16,399 nt of DNA from JAXHUH01 sp034211175 (GCA_034211175.1 JAXHUH010000335.1:1-16399), one strand, 5' to 3'; numbered from the stretch's first letter, positions 1 through 6,160 are shown. The notes: generated from the letters alone by a model not told the origin. A program made the numbers and translations.

Positions 1-462
1 TCGGGTGGGCGCTGCGGTCGCCGGCCCGGCGCCGCCGTGCTCGTCGGTCATCACGTGCTCACGGGTGCGCTCCTGGGCCGGCGCGGCCGCGGTGGTCCCG
101 CTCGAGTCCTGATGGACCCGGTCGCGATCGCGGTCCCGGTCGAGCGCCGGAGCGGTCGTCCCGGTCGTCCCGTCGGCGGTCGCGCTGGCGCAGGCCTCCG
201 GGTCGCGCAGTCGGTCGCGGTCCCGGTCCGCCGCCGACGCGGTCGCCGCCGTCCTGGCGTCGGCCGTCGCGGTCGTGCACGTCTCGGGATCACGCACGCG
301 GTCCCGATCCTGGTCCTGGTCGCGGTCTGCGACGGTGCTCGGTGTCGATGCCGTCGTCGGTGTGACGTCGTCACCGCTGTCCAGTGCCGCTGCGGCGGTC
401 ATTCCGACCATCAGTGCCATCACGCCCGCAACGACGAAGGCGAACAACGACTTCCTCGTCAT
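1..462 (-). CDS. Secreted Asp-Arg repeat protein, C-terminus cut by window edge
   Basis: An open frame of 154 codons runs from ATG at 462 to the left edge without a stop, so the gene is partial. A Shine-Dalgarno run (GGAAGGGAGG) lies just before the start. Residues 1-27 form a signal peptide: MTRK, a hydrophobic core (residues 6-21) and an Ala-rich cleavage region. The mature part is low-complexity, made of Thr/Ala-rich linkers and three charged blocks of alternating Asp and Arg: about residues 46-62, 79-91 and 108-119. The first two blocks both end in RDPE-x-C (Cys62, Cys91), 29 residues apart; the third lacks the Cys. I do not recognise a family. An exported, intrinsically disordered or repeat protein is the safe description; metal binding or disulfide-linked assembly would be speculation. 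Third-position G/C bias and signal peptide support this strand over the opposite-strand frames. Confidence 0.7.
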   Translation of the reverse strand, partial: MTRKSLFAFVVAGVMALMVGMTAAAALDSGDDVTPTTASTPSTVADRDQDQDRDRVRDPETCTTATADARTAATASAADRDRDRLRDPEACASATADGTTGTTAPALDRDRDRDRVHQDSSGTTAAAPAQERTREHVMTDEHGGAGPATAAPTR

Positions 463-564
463 CGTCGACCTCCCTTCCTCACCGGTGACGGTACGGAAGC
501 GGTGGTGAGCAGGCCCCCAGGCCAGGGCAAGGGTTCGGTAAGGATCGGCGAACCGGTCCCCGGC

Positions 565-834
565 TCAGGAGCTGGCGCGCTCCCGGGCCGACGCCCCGTA
601 CGAGGAGACGTCGGCGAACAGCGCGAGCGCGACGAACAGCCAACCGACCGGGCTCACCTCGCGGCCGTTGTAGGCGAGGGCGTACACCAGCGTCGTCCAC
701 GGCAGGAACACGAACCCGAGGACCGGGACGATGAAGTCGTCGTAGGCCCGGTCGACGTAGATCGTGAACGCCCACGTGAAGAACAGCGCGACGCGCGGGC
801 CGATCAGCGCGAGCAGGAAGATGAGACAGCCCAT
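565..834 (-). CDS. Small hydrophobic membrane protein, 89 aa
   Basis: The start is ATG at 834, preceded by a GAAAGGGG ribosome binding site at normal spacing. The frame stays open upstream of this ATG, but that part is Arg/Pro-rich shadow sequence and is not included. The 89-residue product has three hydrophobic stretches (about residues 3-25, 34-55 and 62-77) separated by short polar turns (DRAYDDF, YNGREVSP), and a short polar C-terminus. It begins MGCLIFLLALIGPRVALFF, a pattern I associate with small conserved actinobacterial membrane proteins of unknown function. Cys3 is too near the N-terminus for a normal lipobox. It lies upstream of the secreted repeat protein on the same strand with about 100 bp between them, so the two could be co-transcribed, but nothing shows a functional link. 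Confidence 0.75.
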   Translation of the reverse strand: MGCLIFLLALIGPRVALFFTWAFTIYVDRAYDDFIVPVLGFVFLPWTTLVYALAYNGREVSPVGWLFVALALFADVSSYGASARERASS

Positions 835-1004
835 CGAAGCCCCTTTCGTGTCGGGCCGAGCCTTGCGCATCGTTGCCCGTCGCGCCCCGCCCTGCCGGGG
901 TGATCCTCGCGGTGTCGGTGGCGACCGGCGGCGAGTGGTGTGCACCGTGGCCGACGCGCCATCGTGGGCCGCGACATGGCCGCGGACCAGGGGGGGGCGC
1001 CGAC

Positions 1005-2135
1005 ATGGCCTACGCAGGGGATCTCCGGATCGTGGACGCCGACAGCCACCTGATGGAGTGGCCCGGCTTCCTGACCGACAACGCCGACCCGTCGTGGCGG
1101 GAGCAGATGCCGCCGGTCGGTGGGGGCCGGTCGGGCCTGACGCTGACCGACGGCGACCGCGACACCGCCGAACGGGAGGCGCTCGTGTCGATGGGCGACG
1201 ACCTGCTGCGCGGGCCCAAGTGGCACGCCGCGCTCGGCAGCGTGAACCGCGCCGAACGGACCACGGCCCTCGACCTGTTGGGCTTCGAGCACCAGGTCGT
1301 CTACTCGTCGCTGTGCGCGCCACTGTTCCTGCTCGGCGATCCCGAGCTGCGCTACGCGACCTACCGGGCCCACAACCGTGCCGTCGCCGGGTTCTGTGCC
1401 GACGACGACCGGCTCCATGGCGTGGCGCTGTGCGACCTCGACGACATGGACCGGGCGATGGCCGAGCTCGATGTGGCGCTCGAACTGGGCCTGCGCTCGG
1501 TGTGGCTGCCGGCCCGGGCCCCGGGAGGTCGCGCACCGGGTCACGTCGACCACGACCCGTTCTGGGCCCGGCTCGCCGAGGCCGGGGTGCCGTTCGTGCT
1601 CCACGTCGGCAGCGGCCCGTTGGGCATCGGCGACGAGTGGTTGAACAACGGCCAGCCCGCGGCGGCGGAGATGTCGGGTGCCGAGATCATCGGCTCGAAG
1701 GACGTGATGGTCGTCTACCAGTCGGTCGAGCGGTTCCTGTCGGTGCTCGTCCTCGACGGCGTCCTCGAACGCCACCCCGGCTTGCGGGGCGGCGCGATCG
1801 AGATCGGCGCCGGCTGGGTGCCCGACATGTTGCGCCGCCTCGACCACGCGGTGCGGATCTGGTCACGCTCGGAGCCCCGGCTCGCCACGTTCGAGCGGCT
1901 GCCGTCCGAGCAGGCGGGCGAGCAGCTGCGGTTCACGCCGTACCCGTTCGAGGACGTCGGCCGGCTCTGCGTCGAGTCCGACCCGAGGCTGTACCTGTTC
2001 TCGTCCGACTACCCCCACGCCGAGGGCGGCCGCGACCCGCTCGGCCGATTCACCCGCTCACTCGACGGCCAACCCGCCCCGACCCTCGACGCCTTCTACC
2101 ACGACAACGCCGCCACGTGGCTGGCCCTGGCTTGA
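1005..2135 (+). CDS. Amidohydrolase-2 family metal-dependent hydrolase (TIM barrel)
   Basis: The 376-aa product fits the amidohydrolase-2 family (PF04909), which contains metal-dependent decarboxylases and hydrolases. The start at ATG 1005 is chosen for the AGGGGGGG ribosome binding site just upstream and because residue 9 onward is the family's first strand, IVDADSHLME; the extra 44 in-frame codons upstream do not look coding. Visible family landmarks: D13-S14-H15 in the first metal-site position (D-x-H rather than the classic H-x-H), FVLHVGSG with His200, RHPGL at 256-260, SSDYPHAEGG with the likely catalytic/metal Asp335, and the typical C-terminal HDNAATWLAL. It acts in the cytosol (no signal peptide). 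The substrate cannot be told from sequence; relatives act on aromatic carboxylates or related ring products. It stands alone, with a hairpin over its stop codon. Confidence 0.9.
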   Translation: MAYAGDLRIVDADSHLMEWPGFLTDNADPSWREQMPPVGGGRSGLTLTDGDRDTAEREALVSMGDDLLRGPKWHAALGSVNRAERTTALDLLGFEHQVVYSSLCAPLFLLGDPELRYATYRAHNRAVAGFCADDDRLHGVALCDLDDMDRAMAELDVALELGLRSVWLPARAPGGRAPGHVDHDPFWARLAEAGVPFVLHVGSGPLGIGDEWLNNGQPAAAEMSGAEIIGSKDVMVVYQSVERFLSVLVLDGVLERHPGLRGGAIEIGAGWVPDMLRRLDHAVRIWSRSEPRLATFERLPSEQAGEQLRFTPYPFEDVGRLCVESDPRLYLFSSDYPHAEGGRDPLGRFTRSLDGQPAPTLDAFYHDNAATWLALA

Positions 2136-2146
2136 CCCGGGCCAGC
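2120..2146. terminator. Hairpin over the amidohydrolase stop codon
   Basis: Perfect 8-bp inverted repeat GCTGGCCC / GGGCCAGC with an 11-nt loop that includes the TGA at 2133-2135. No T-tract follows. It could act as a factor-independent stop for the plus-strand gene, but part of it also encodes the end of the conserved piece of the MBL remnant on the other strand, so it may be coincidental. Confidence 0.35.
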
Positions 2147-2310
2147 ATGTCCACGATGAGGTGGGTCACGACCACGCGATGCGCCGTGATCCTCGCCAGG
2201 TTCGCTGCGAGCGTGGCGTAGTCGAGGTGCCAGGGGATCTTCTTGTCCACGAAGTAGGCCTCGGCGATCAGCAGATCGGCGAAGTCCGCGGTTCCGAACC
2301 AGATCTGGAG
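2137..2310 (-). pseudogene. C-terminal remnant of an MBL-fold metallo-hydrolase
   Basis: Read on the minus strand, this short segment encodes a clean block that resembles the end of PhnP/RNase Z-like metallo-beta-lactamase-fold hydrolases: ADLLIAEAYFVDKKIPWHLD, then YATLAANLARITAHRVVVTH and a VDMLAR tail. In that family the Asp/Glu-rich ADLLICEAYF strand and the last metal-binding His in VVTH occupy these positions. Everything N-terminal (the HxHxDH metal motif and the SGDT strand) is missing; the block starts abruptly after the stop codon of the upstream membrane protein gene, and it has no start codon or ribosome binding site of its own. At the other end it runs into the amidohydrolase gene. 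It is therefore a truncated fragment. The family assignment is from motif memory; the fragment is short. Confidence 0.5.
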
Positions 2311-2329
2311 CCCGCCGGAACCAGGCGGA

Positions 2330-3028
2330 CTAGAGATCGAGCGGCTTGCGAGCAGTAGCAACAAGCAGCAGATTCGCTACCCGCAGGCCGCCGACCCACA
2401 GGTCCGCGACGTTAGAGATCCGGAGATCCGGCTCGATGGCAGCCAGCCCGAGCCGCTCTCGAAGCAAATCGACGAGCCTGCCGTACGCGAGATCGTACCG
2501 ATGTATTGCGACACCTACGTCGACGAGTTCGGCCGCAGCAATCGCCGCGATCGCCGCGTCGACGTTGCGGACTGCGACGAGCGTCTCGCTGTCGGCCACA
2601 ACGGCGGTCTTCGCCCGCTGAGGCGCTATACGGTGGAACTCCTCGCCCAGGCTTGGACGCTCCCCAAGGATCCCCTCCGCCTTCAGGTTGACGAGCAGCT
2701 GCTCGCCTAGTTGCTCGAGCCTCGTGTGCACCGCCCACACGGCTGCCTCTGAATGCGTAGCAAGGATCTCAGCCATGTACTGCGCCTCCAACACGTGTAG
2801 ATCGTGACGGCGCTGCTGCTGCATCGCCCACCGGGCTGAACCCAACGCCAGTGCAGCTGCGATCAACACGCCGACGAGCGACCCGACGAGCGCCAGGAGA
2901 CCGCTGTCGGTCCACCACTCGAGATCCATCCAGTCCGGATCGCCCGTGAACCGCAACAGCTGCGCACCACCGAGAACAACCGCGGCAGTGCCCGCCCCCC
3001 ACCAGACACTACGCGACAAAGCATCCAC
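2330..3028 (-). CDS. Two-TM membrane protein with helical cytoplasmic domain, unknown function
   Basis: I chose the GTG at 3028 (232 aa) because TAGCGT, a TANNNT -10 hexamer, ends 7 nt before it, with GCGACA 18 nt further upstream, as for a leaderless transcript. The alternative is ATG at 3112 (260 aa), which has GGGG six bases upstream but weaker codon bias in the extra part. Residues 8-26 and 43-64 are membrane segments, separated by a Trp/Asp-rich loop (DPDWMDLEWWTD). From about residue 70 the protein becomes a long charged helical region (AMQQQRRHDLHVLEAQYMAE onward), followed by further Ala-rich helices to the C-terminus. I do not recognise a domain. Two TM segments followed by a helical soluble part is seen in some sensor or effector-anchoring proteins, but also in many unknowns. 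It stands alone in the less GC-rich stretch. Confidence 0.6.
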   Translation of the reverse strand: MDALSRSVWWGAGTAAVVLGGAQLLRFTGDPDWMDLEWWTDSGLLALVGSLVGVLIAAALALGSARWAMQQQRRHDLHVLEAQYMAEILATHSEAAVWAVHTRLEQLGEQLLVNLKAEGILGERPSLGEEFHRIAPQRAKTAVVADSETLVAVRNVDAAIAAIAAAELVDVGVAIHRYDLAYGRLVDLLRERLGLAAIEPDLRISNVADLWVGGLRVANLLLVATARKPLDL

Positions 3029-3035
3029 GCCGGCG

Positions 3036-3065
3036 ACGCTAGAAGATGCCCGGCGTGCATGTCGC
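3036..3065 (-). promoter_or_regulatory. Likely leaderless promoter of the two-TM protein gene
   Basis: On the minus strand, GCGACA (3065-3060), an 18-nt spacer, TAGCGT (3041-3036) and a 7-nt gap lead directly to GTG at 3028. This is the arrangement expected for leaderless actinobacterial transcripts and is what decides the start of that gene. Confidence 0.4.
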
Positions 3066-3248
3066 AGGATCTCAACTGTCGAGCAGACGAAGCGGTGATC
3101 CCCCTGTGGCATCGAACGCCCCACGCGGTCGTACGCGCCCGGGCAACCACCGAGTTCGTCGTGCGACCCGCACGTGGCGATGCCTCCAGGTGAGCCACCT
3201 GGCGCCTGTGACTCAGAGGGGGAGCGCCGTGCCCGCCGGCTTGGCCCC

Positions 3249-3292
3249 GGTGTGACGTGCCCCACGTGTCGAGCCACGCCGGCTGTCACACC
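3249..3292. repeat. Inverted repeat, 8-bp arms
   Basis: GGTGTGAC at 3249-3256 and its exact complement GTCACACC at 3285-3292, 28 nt apart. Too long a loop for a typical terminator; could be a paired binding site. Confidence 0.4.
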
Positions 3293-3314
3293 CCTCACGT
3301 AGAGTGATGGCTAC

Positions 3315-3363
3315 ATACCGATGACTCGCTTCGCGCATGACTGAGGGTCTAACGCATCGGTAT
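3315..3363. repeat. Inverted repeat, 9-bp arms
   Basis: ATACCGATG at 3315-3323 and its exact complement CATCGGTAT at 3355-3363, 31 nt apart. It lies about 110 bp upstream of the 92-aa gene. The spacing suggests a looped operator or a leftover element end rather than a terminator. Confidence 0.4.
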
Positions 3364-3473
3364 CAGCTGCCCACGCTGGGACCACAGCCGGGCCGCTGAT
3401 CCGCCTCCAGGATGCGTATTACAGGCCGACGCGGCAGCCTCCAAGTACCCAGGCAACAGACCGGAGGCGACGC

Positions 3474-3752
3474 ATGATGAAGACGACGCTGCTCGGGGCG
3501 ACTTCGCAGGACGTGAAGGCTGTACTGCTCGCTGGCTGCGGCTGGATCGAACGCGACTCAGGCCCCAACGATGGCGAGCCGGACGGCGACGGCGGACGGG
3601 TGATCCGGTTCGAGCCCGCCGGCGGCGGGGCGGCTATCAAGTGCCGACCGGAGGCCATCCTCGCTGTGCTGACGAGCAGCTCGACCGGCCCCTACCGCGT
3701 CAAGATCGTCGATGGCCAGATCACGCAGGGGCCAATCCCGAAGTACGAGTAG
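3474..3752 (+). CDS. Unknown small acidic protein, 92 aa
   Basis: GGAGG at 3463-3467 sits six bases before ATG 3474 (a second ATG follows immediately), which gives good support for a real start. The 92-aa product is soluble with no signal peptide or membrane segment. It starts with a helix-like stretch (residues 8-20, ATSQDVKAVLLAG), has an Asp/Gly-rich loop at about residues 28-41 (DSGPNDGEPDGDGG), and continues with a probable beta-rich part ending in PIPKYE. I do not recognise a family. It lies alone between divergent and convergent small genes in the less GC-rich stretch. Codon use is less biased than in the flanking metabolic genes, consistent with acquired DNA. Confidence 0.6.
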   Translation: MMKTTLLGATSQDVKAVLLAGCGWIERDSGPNDGEPDGDGGRVIRFEPAGGGAAIKCRPEAILAVLTSSSTGPYRVKIVDGQITQGPIPKYE

Positions 3753-3790
3753 TCTCGGCACGCCCCCGTGGGTGCGTACGCAAGCTCGAC

Positions 3791-3988
3791 CTACAGTCCG
3801 TCGCCGCCGTCGATTAGTTCCGGGTTGCATTCGCCGGACTCGCCGTCAGCTGCAAGGAGCCGGCCGATCTGCTGGCCTTCTTGGACGTAGGCGCCGAGGC
3901 CGACGGCGTTGCAGAGCCGGTAGAGGATCCCTTCGAAAGGTGTCTTGGTGGTGTTGGACCGCGGCCTAGAACGGCTGAGGGCCTCCAC
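3791..3988 (-). CDS. Possible small protein or gene fragment, up to 65 aa
   Basis: The minus-strand frame ends in TAG and opens at GTG 3988, but there is no ribosome binding site there. From about residue 13 (TTKTPFEGILYRLCNAVG) to the end the codons show clear third-position G/C preference, so this part was probably coding once. The segment GAYVQEGQQIGRLL resembles the G-x-V-x-x-G-Q-x-I turn of lipoyl/biotinyl or M23-type hammerhead folds, but it is far too short to assign. A hairpin (3977-4008) overlaps its 5' end. More likely a 3' gene fragment than an intact gene. Confidence 0.3.
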   Translation of the reverse strand: MEALSRSRPRSNTTKTPFEGILYRLCNAVGLGAYVQEGQQIGRLLAADGESGECNPELIDGGDGL

Positions 3989-4008
3989 CGTTGCCGGCGA
4001 AGGCCCTC
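3977..4008 (-). terminator. Hairpin downstream of the 47-aa gene
   Basis: Perfect 8-bp stem GAGGGCCT / AGGCCCTC with a 16-nt loop, starting 14 bases after the stop codon of the 47-aa gene on the minus strand. No T-tract follows, which is common for high-GC actinobacterial terminators. Confidence 0.35.
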
Positions 4009-4022
4009 GAACTGTTGTGCGA

Positions 4023-4166
4023 TTACCCGACTAGCTCCTTGCGATCAGCTCTGACCTTGCTCTGACCGTCCTTCCGCGTGTGGAACCTCTTCCAGAGACC
4101 CCACGCGAAGAAGGCCGCACGCATGACGTTAGACGCCATGCCGAGCTGCTCTAGGAGCTCTTCCAT
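4023..4166 (-). CDS. Micro-protein of 47 aa, hydrophobic N-half and cationic C-half
   Basis: ATG at 4166 opens a 47-codon frame ending in TAA at 4023. The product starts MEELLEQLGMASNVMRAAFF, continues with AWGLWKRF, and ends in a Lys/Arg-rich tail (HTRKDGQSKVRADRKELVG). The middle (residues 8-25) is apolar and could be one short membrane-inserting or amphipathic helix. The ribosome binding site is AGAAGGG, 10 nt before the ATG, and it lies in the loop of a perfect 8-bp hairpin (4169-4197). No family is recognised. Size and charge pattern would suit a small membrane-active peptide, a phage-derived protein or a toxin-like product, but none of these is shown. Support comes from start, Shine-Dalgarno, sensible composition and stop; the size makes chance possible. 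Confidence 0.45.
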   Translation of the reverse strand: MEELLEQLGMASNVMRAAFFAWGLWKRFHTRKDGQSKVRADRKELVG

Positions 4167-4168
4167 TA

Positions 4169-4197
4169 GTCAACGACCCTTCTTGTGTTTCGTTGAC
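4169..4197 (-). promoter_or_regulatory. Hairpin presenting the ribosome binding site of the 47-aa gene
   Basis: GTCAACGA (4169-4176) and TCGTTGAC (4190-4197) are exact complements with a 13-nt loop. On the minus-strand RNA the loop contains AAGAAGGG and the start codon follows two bases after the stem. Such a fold could control access of ribosomes or be bound by a protein. Confidence 0.45.
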
Positions 4198-4269
4198 CCC
4201 ACGTCGACGATGCTCCCTGACGGACGTTGATGACCGTAGCAGGAGGGCTCACATGGTTGGAACGTGCGA

Positions 4270-4594
4270 TTAGTCACATAGCATTAGCCACTTGCCGCGG
4301 CGCTCCTTCTCCGGTGGATCGTCATCCTTCTTCGGGCCGGTGCCTCATCGTTCTTCAGCCGGCGACGCGGCTTCCAGGAGCGGATCGGTTGACCGGGCGA
4401 GCGGGGTTCTTGCCATTCGAGGAGCTCGGCCTCGGGGGCCTGGAGACGGTCCTCCTGAGACCGGGCGACGGCGAGCAGGGCAATGCTCAACCGGTCGTAC
4501 GCGATGGAAGGGCTGGTCGTTCTCGTCGAAGTCGACGAATTCCTCCAGGCCAGCCTGGAGCAGGTCATCGGCAACGAATTCGACCGGCCGCTCG
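4270..4594 (-). pseudogene. Frame-broken coding sequence downstream of the TIR gene
   Basis: This stretch has no single convincing frame, but minus-strand segments look coding in turn. About 4600-4505 reads DERPVEFVADDLLQAGLEEF then VDFDENDQPFH in one frame; about 4504-4340 continues AYDRLSIALLAVARSQEDRL and QAPEAELLEWQEPRSPGQ in another; about 4330-4270 returns to the first frame with GPKKDDDPPEKERRGKWLML and a stop. Each piece has G/C-biased third positions and protein-like composition, and the switches fall where the previous frame turns Arg/Pro-rich. The simplest reading is a degraded gene, or an indel-broken one, directly after TIR; sequencing error is the alternative. I do not recognise the joined protein. 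The opposite strand also has an open frame here, so this is a weak call. Confidence 0.3.
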
Positions 4595-5938
4595 TCAGGG
4601 TCCGTCGGCCCCGGCGGCTCGTTCGCAGCGTGCGAGGAGCTGGCGCAGTTGGCCGCCGCCGTCGAGGTGGCGGTCGGTCACGAACCGGCCGATGTCGGCG
4701 AGCAGCGTCGTGACCTCGTCGGCCCGGAGCCCGAGCGTCCCGCCGCCGCCGAGTCCCGCGAGCAGCGAGGCGAGGAGCGAGCGCAGGCTGTAGTGGAGCG
4801 CGATCAGCGAGGGCTGCTCGACGGCACGGGCCCGCTCGAGCTCGCGTCGGCACTCGTCGAGCGCCACGCCGACCTCGTCGGGTTCGGCCTCGGCCCGGAG
4901 GTGGGCGGCGACCCGGTCGAGCGTCCAGTCGCTATCGAGCAGCTGCGCGGCCGTGGGGAACCGCTCGGGACGCTCGGCGAGCGAACGCTCCAGCCGGTGG
5001 ATCAGGCTCTTGCGGGCGGCGAACGATCGGGCGTGCTCGAAGCGGAACGCGTCGTCGACGTAGGCCTGCTGGGCCGGGTCGGTCACCACGGCAACGAGGT
5101 CGCCGATGGCCTTGCGGCGCCGTTCGAGCACGGTCTCGACCCCGAGGGGGACGTCGCGGCGGCCGTTGTCGAGCAACGGGAACTCGGCCGGGCTGAACAG
5201 CAGGGCCCGCAGGTCCATGACGTAGCCGTCGATCTCGTCGATGAGCTGCTGGTAGGCGTCCGCGACGAACGGCCCGCACTCGGTGGCCACGATCGCCCTG
5301 CGCTCGCGCAGCCGCGCCAAGGTCAGCACCGCGGCGTCGTAGCGGTCGAACCACCGCTGGTCCATGCACTCGGTGATCGGCTCGTCGAACGTCTTGCGGT
5401 CGAACAGCTCGTCGAAGTCGGCGACGACGTCCACGACCCGCTCCGCGGCGAGCGCCTCGATGCCGCGCTCGAGCTCGACCCACGCCTGCTCGAACTCGTG
5501 CTCGAAGCGCTCGCTGGCCGTCGGCGGCCCGTTGGTGAGCGCGAGCAGCGACGTGACGAAGCGGTAGGTGTCGGCCTTGGTGGCCATGCTCGACTGGTAC
5601 GAGGCCAGCGGGCCGGAGAGCGTCGTGGGCCGCACGTCGAGCAGGTAGCTGAAGATCCGCTCGTGGCCCGTCCGCTGACGCACCGACGCGACGAGCGCGC
5701 CGGACTCGAAGGCGATCCACCGGGAGTCGAGCGACTCGGGCGTGAGGCACACGACGCCGGCATCGGCGCTGGACAGCTCGTTGCCGATGGCGCCGAACCA
5801 GGCCGCACCCTTGGCGATGTCGGACGACACGAACGCGCTGACCCCGTGTGACGGGCCGTAGTGCGTCTCGAGCCAGGTGCGCAGCAGCTCGGCGAGTCGG
5901 TGGCTCCGGCCGCCGGACCAGGCGAGGAAGAGCCGCAT
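4595..5938 (-). CDS. TIR-domain protein with large uncharacterised helical C-terminus
   Basis: ATG at 5938 is preceded by GGGAGG about ten bases upstream; the product is 447 aa. Residues 1-100 match a bacterial TIR family: LFLAWSGG (3-10), the AEL-x-x-WL helix, VSSDIAKGAAW (37-47), VVCLTPESL (62-70) and SRWIAFESGAL (72-82), where Glu78 sits at the position of the catalytic Glu of NAD-consuming TIR domains. The family continuation GPLASYQSSMATKADTYRFV (109-128) is present, closing the core by about residue 160. Residues 161-447 are a long, mostly helical region with many Glu/Arg pairs and no motif I know; it may be the trigger-sensing or oligomerisation part. TIR proteins of this kind typically cleave or cyclise NAD in antiphage defence; that role is inferred here. 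It is divergent from the amidase and borders the gene-poor stretch. No second Thoeris-type gene is intact beside it. Confidence 0.85.
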   Translation of the reverse strand: MRLFLAWSGGRSHRLAELLRTWLETHYGPSHGVSAFVSSDIAKGAAWFGAIGNELSSADAGVVCLTPESLDSRWIAFESGALVASVRQRTGHERIFSYLLDVRPTTLSGPLASYQSSMATKADTYRFVTSLLALTNGPPTASERFEHEFEQAWVELERGIEALAAERVVDVVADFDELFDRKTFDEPITECMDQRWFDRYDAAVLTLARLRERRAIVATECGPFVADAYQQLIDEIDGYVMDLRALLFSPAEFPLLDNGRRDVPLGVETVLERRRKAIGDLVAVVTDPAQQAYVDDAFRFEHARSFAARKSLIHRLERSLAERPERFPTAAQLLDSDWTLDRVAAHLRAEAEPDEVGVALDECRRELERARAVEQPSLIALHYSLRSLLASLLAGLGGGGTLGLRADEVTTLLADIGRFVTDRHLDGGGQLRQLLARCERAAGADGP

Positions 5939-6160
5939 CGGACCATGTCCTCCCGTCGATCGGCCCCAGGACCGTACTCGTCGCCACCCGCCAGTGGGGC
6001 GACCGCGGCGCGTCGATCCCCAGCTGCGGCTTCGGCGCGGAAGCTCGGTGACGGAGGGCGACGGGGCCGCGTGCTAGGACGGCGGCTTGGACAGCTTGGT
6101 CAGCCCATGGCGCATGTTGCAGGCCGCCGAGCCGGGCGCGAACGGCACGGGGGCCGTTCG

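Larger units (their letters stand above)
3113..3473. other. Gene-free divergent region with two long-loop inverted repeats
   Basis: About 360 bases separate the two-TM gene (minus; 440 bases if its GTG start is used) from the 92-aa gene (plus). I see no convincing coding sequence: frames here have Arg/Pro-rich composition and no ribosome binding sites. It holds two perfect inverted repeats, at 3249-3292 and 3315-3363, listed separately. Base composition is less GC-rich than the flanking genes. Confidence 0.5.

Noticed and set aside
835..1536. Upstream extension of the small membrane protein frame
   Set aside because: Arg/Pro-rich sequence antisense to the amidohydrolase; a good ribosome binding site favours the ATG at 834.
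3113..4594. tRNA, attachment site, CRISPR repeats or transposon ends in the gene-poor stretch
   Set aside because: No T-loop/acceptor pattern, no regularly spaced repeats and no recombinase gene could be found by eye.
4483..4713. Plus-strand frame starting MLNRSYAMEGLVVLVEVDEF
   Set aside because: Looks protein-like for about 40 residues but is exactly codon-complementary to the minus-strand remnant, lacks a ribosome binding site and then turns Arg-rich.
4292..5851. Long plus-strand open frame opposite the TIR gene
   Set aside because: Codon-aligned antisense shadow: Arg/Gly/Glu-rich, no ribosome binding site, no domain; the minus strand carries clear TIR motifs.
4595..5938. A Thoeris system
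   Set aside because: Thoeris needs a SIR2-like or other ThsA effector beside ThsB; no such gene is present in the window, and the long C-terminus is unlike ThsB.
6074..6148. Minus-strand tail ending PGSAACNMRHGLTKLSKPPS before a stop
   Set aside because: Resembles a protein C-terminus, but it is only about 24 residues, its upstream part is antisense to the amidase, and no family was recognised. It could be a remnant; evidence is too thin for a feature.
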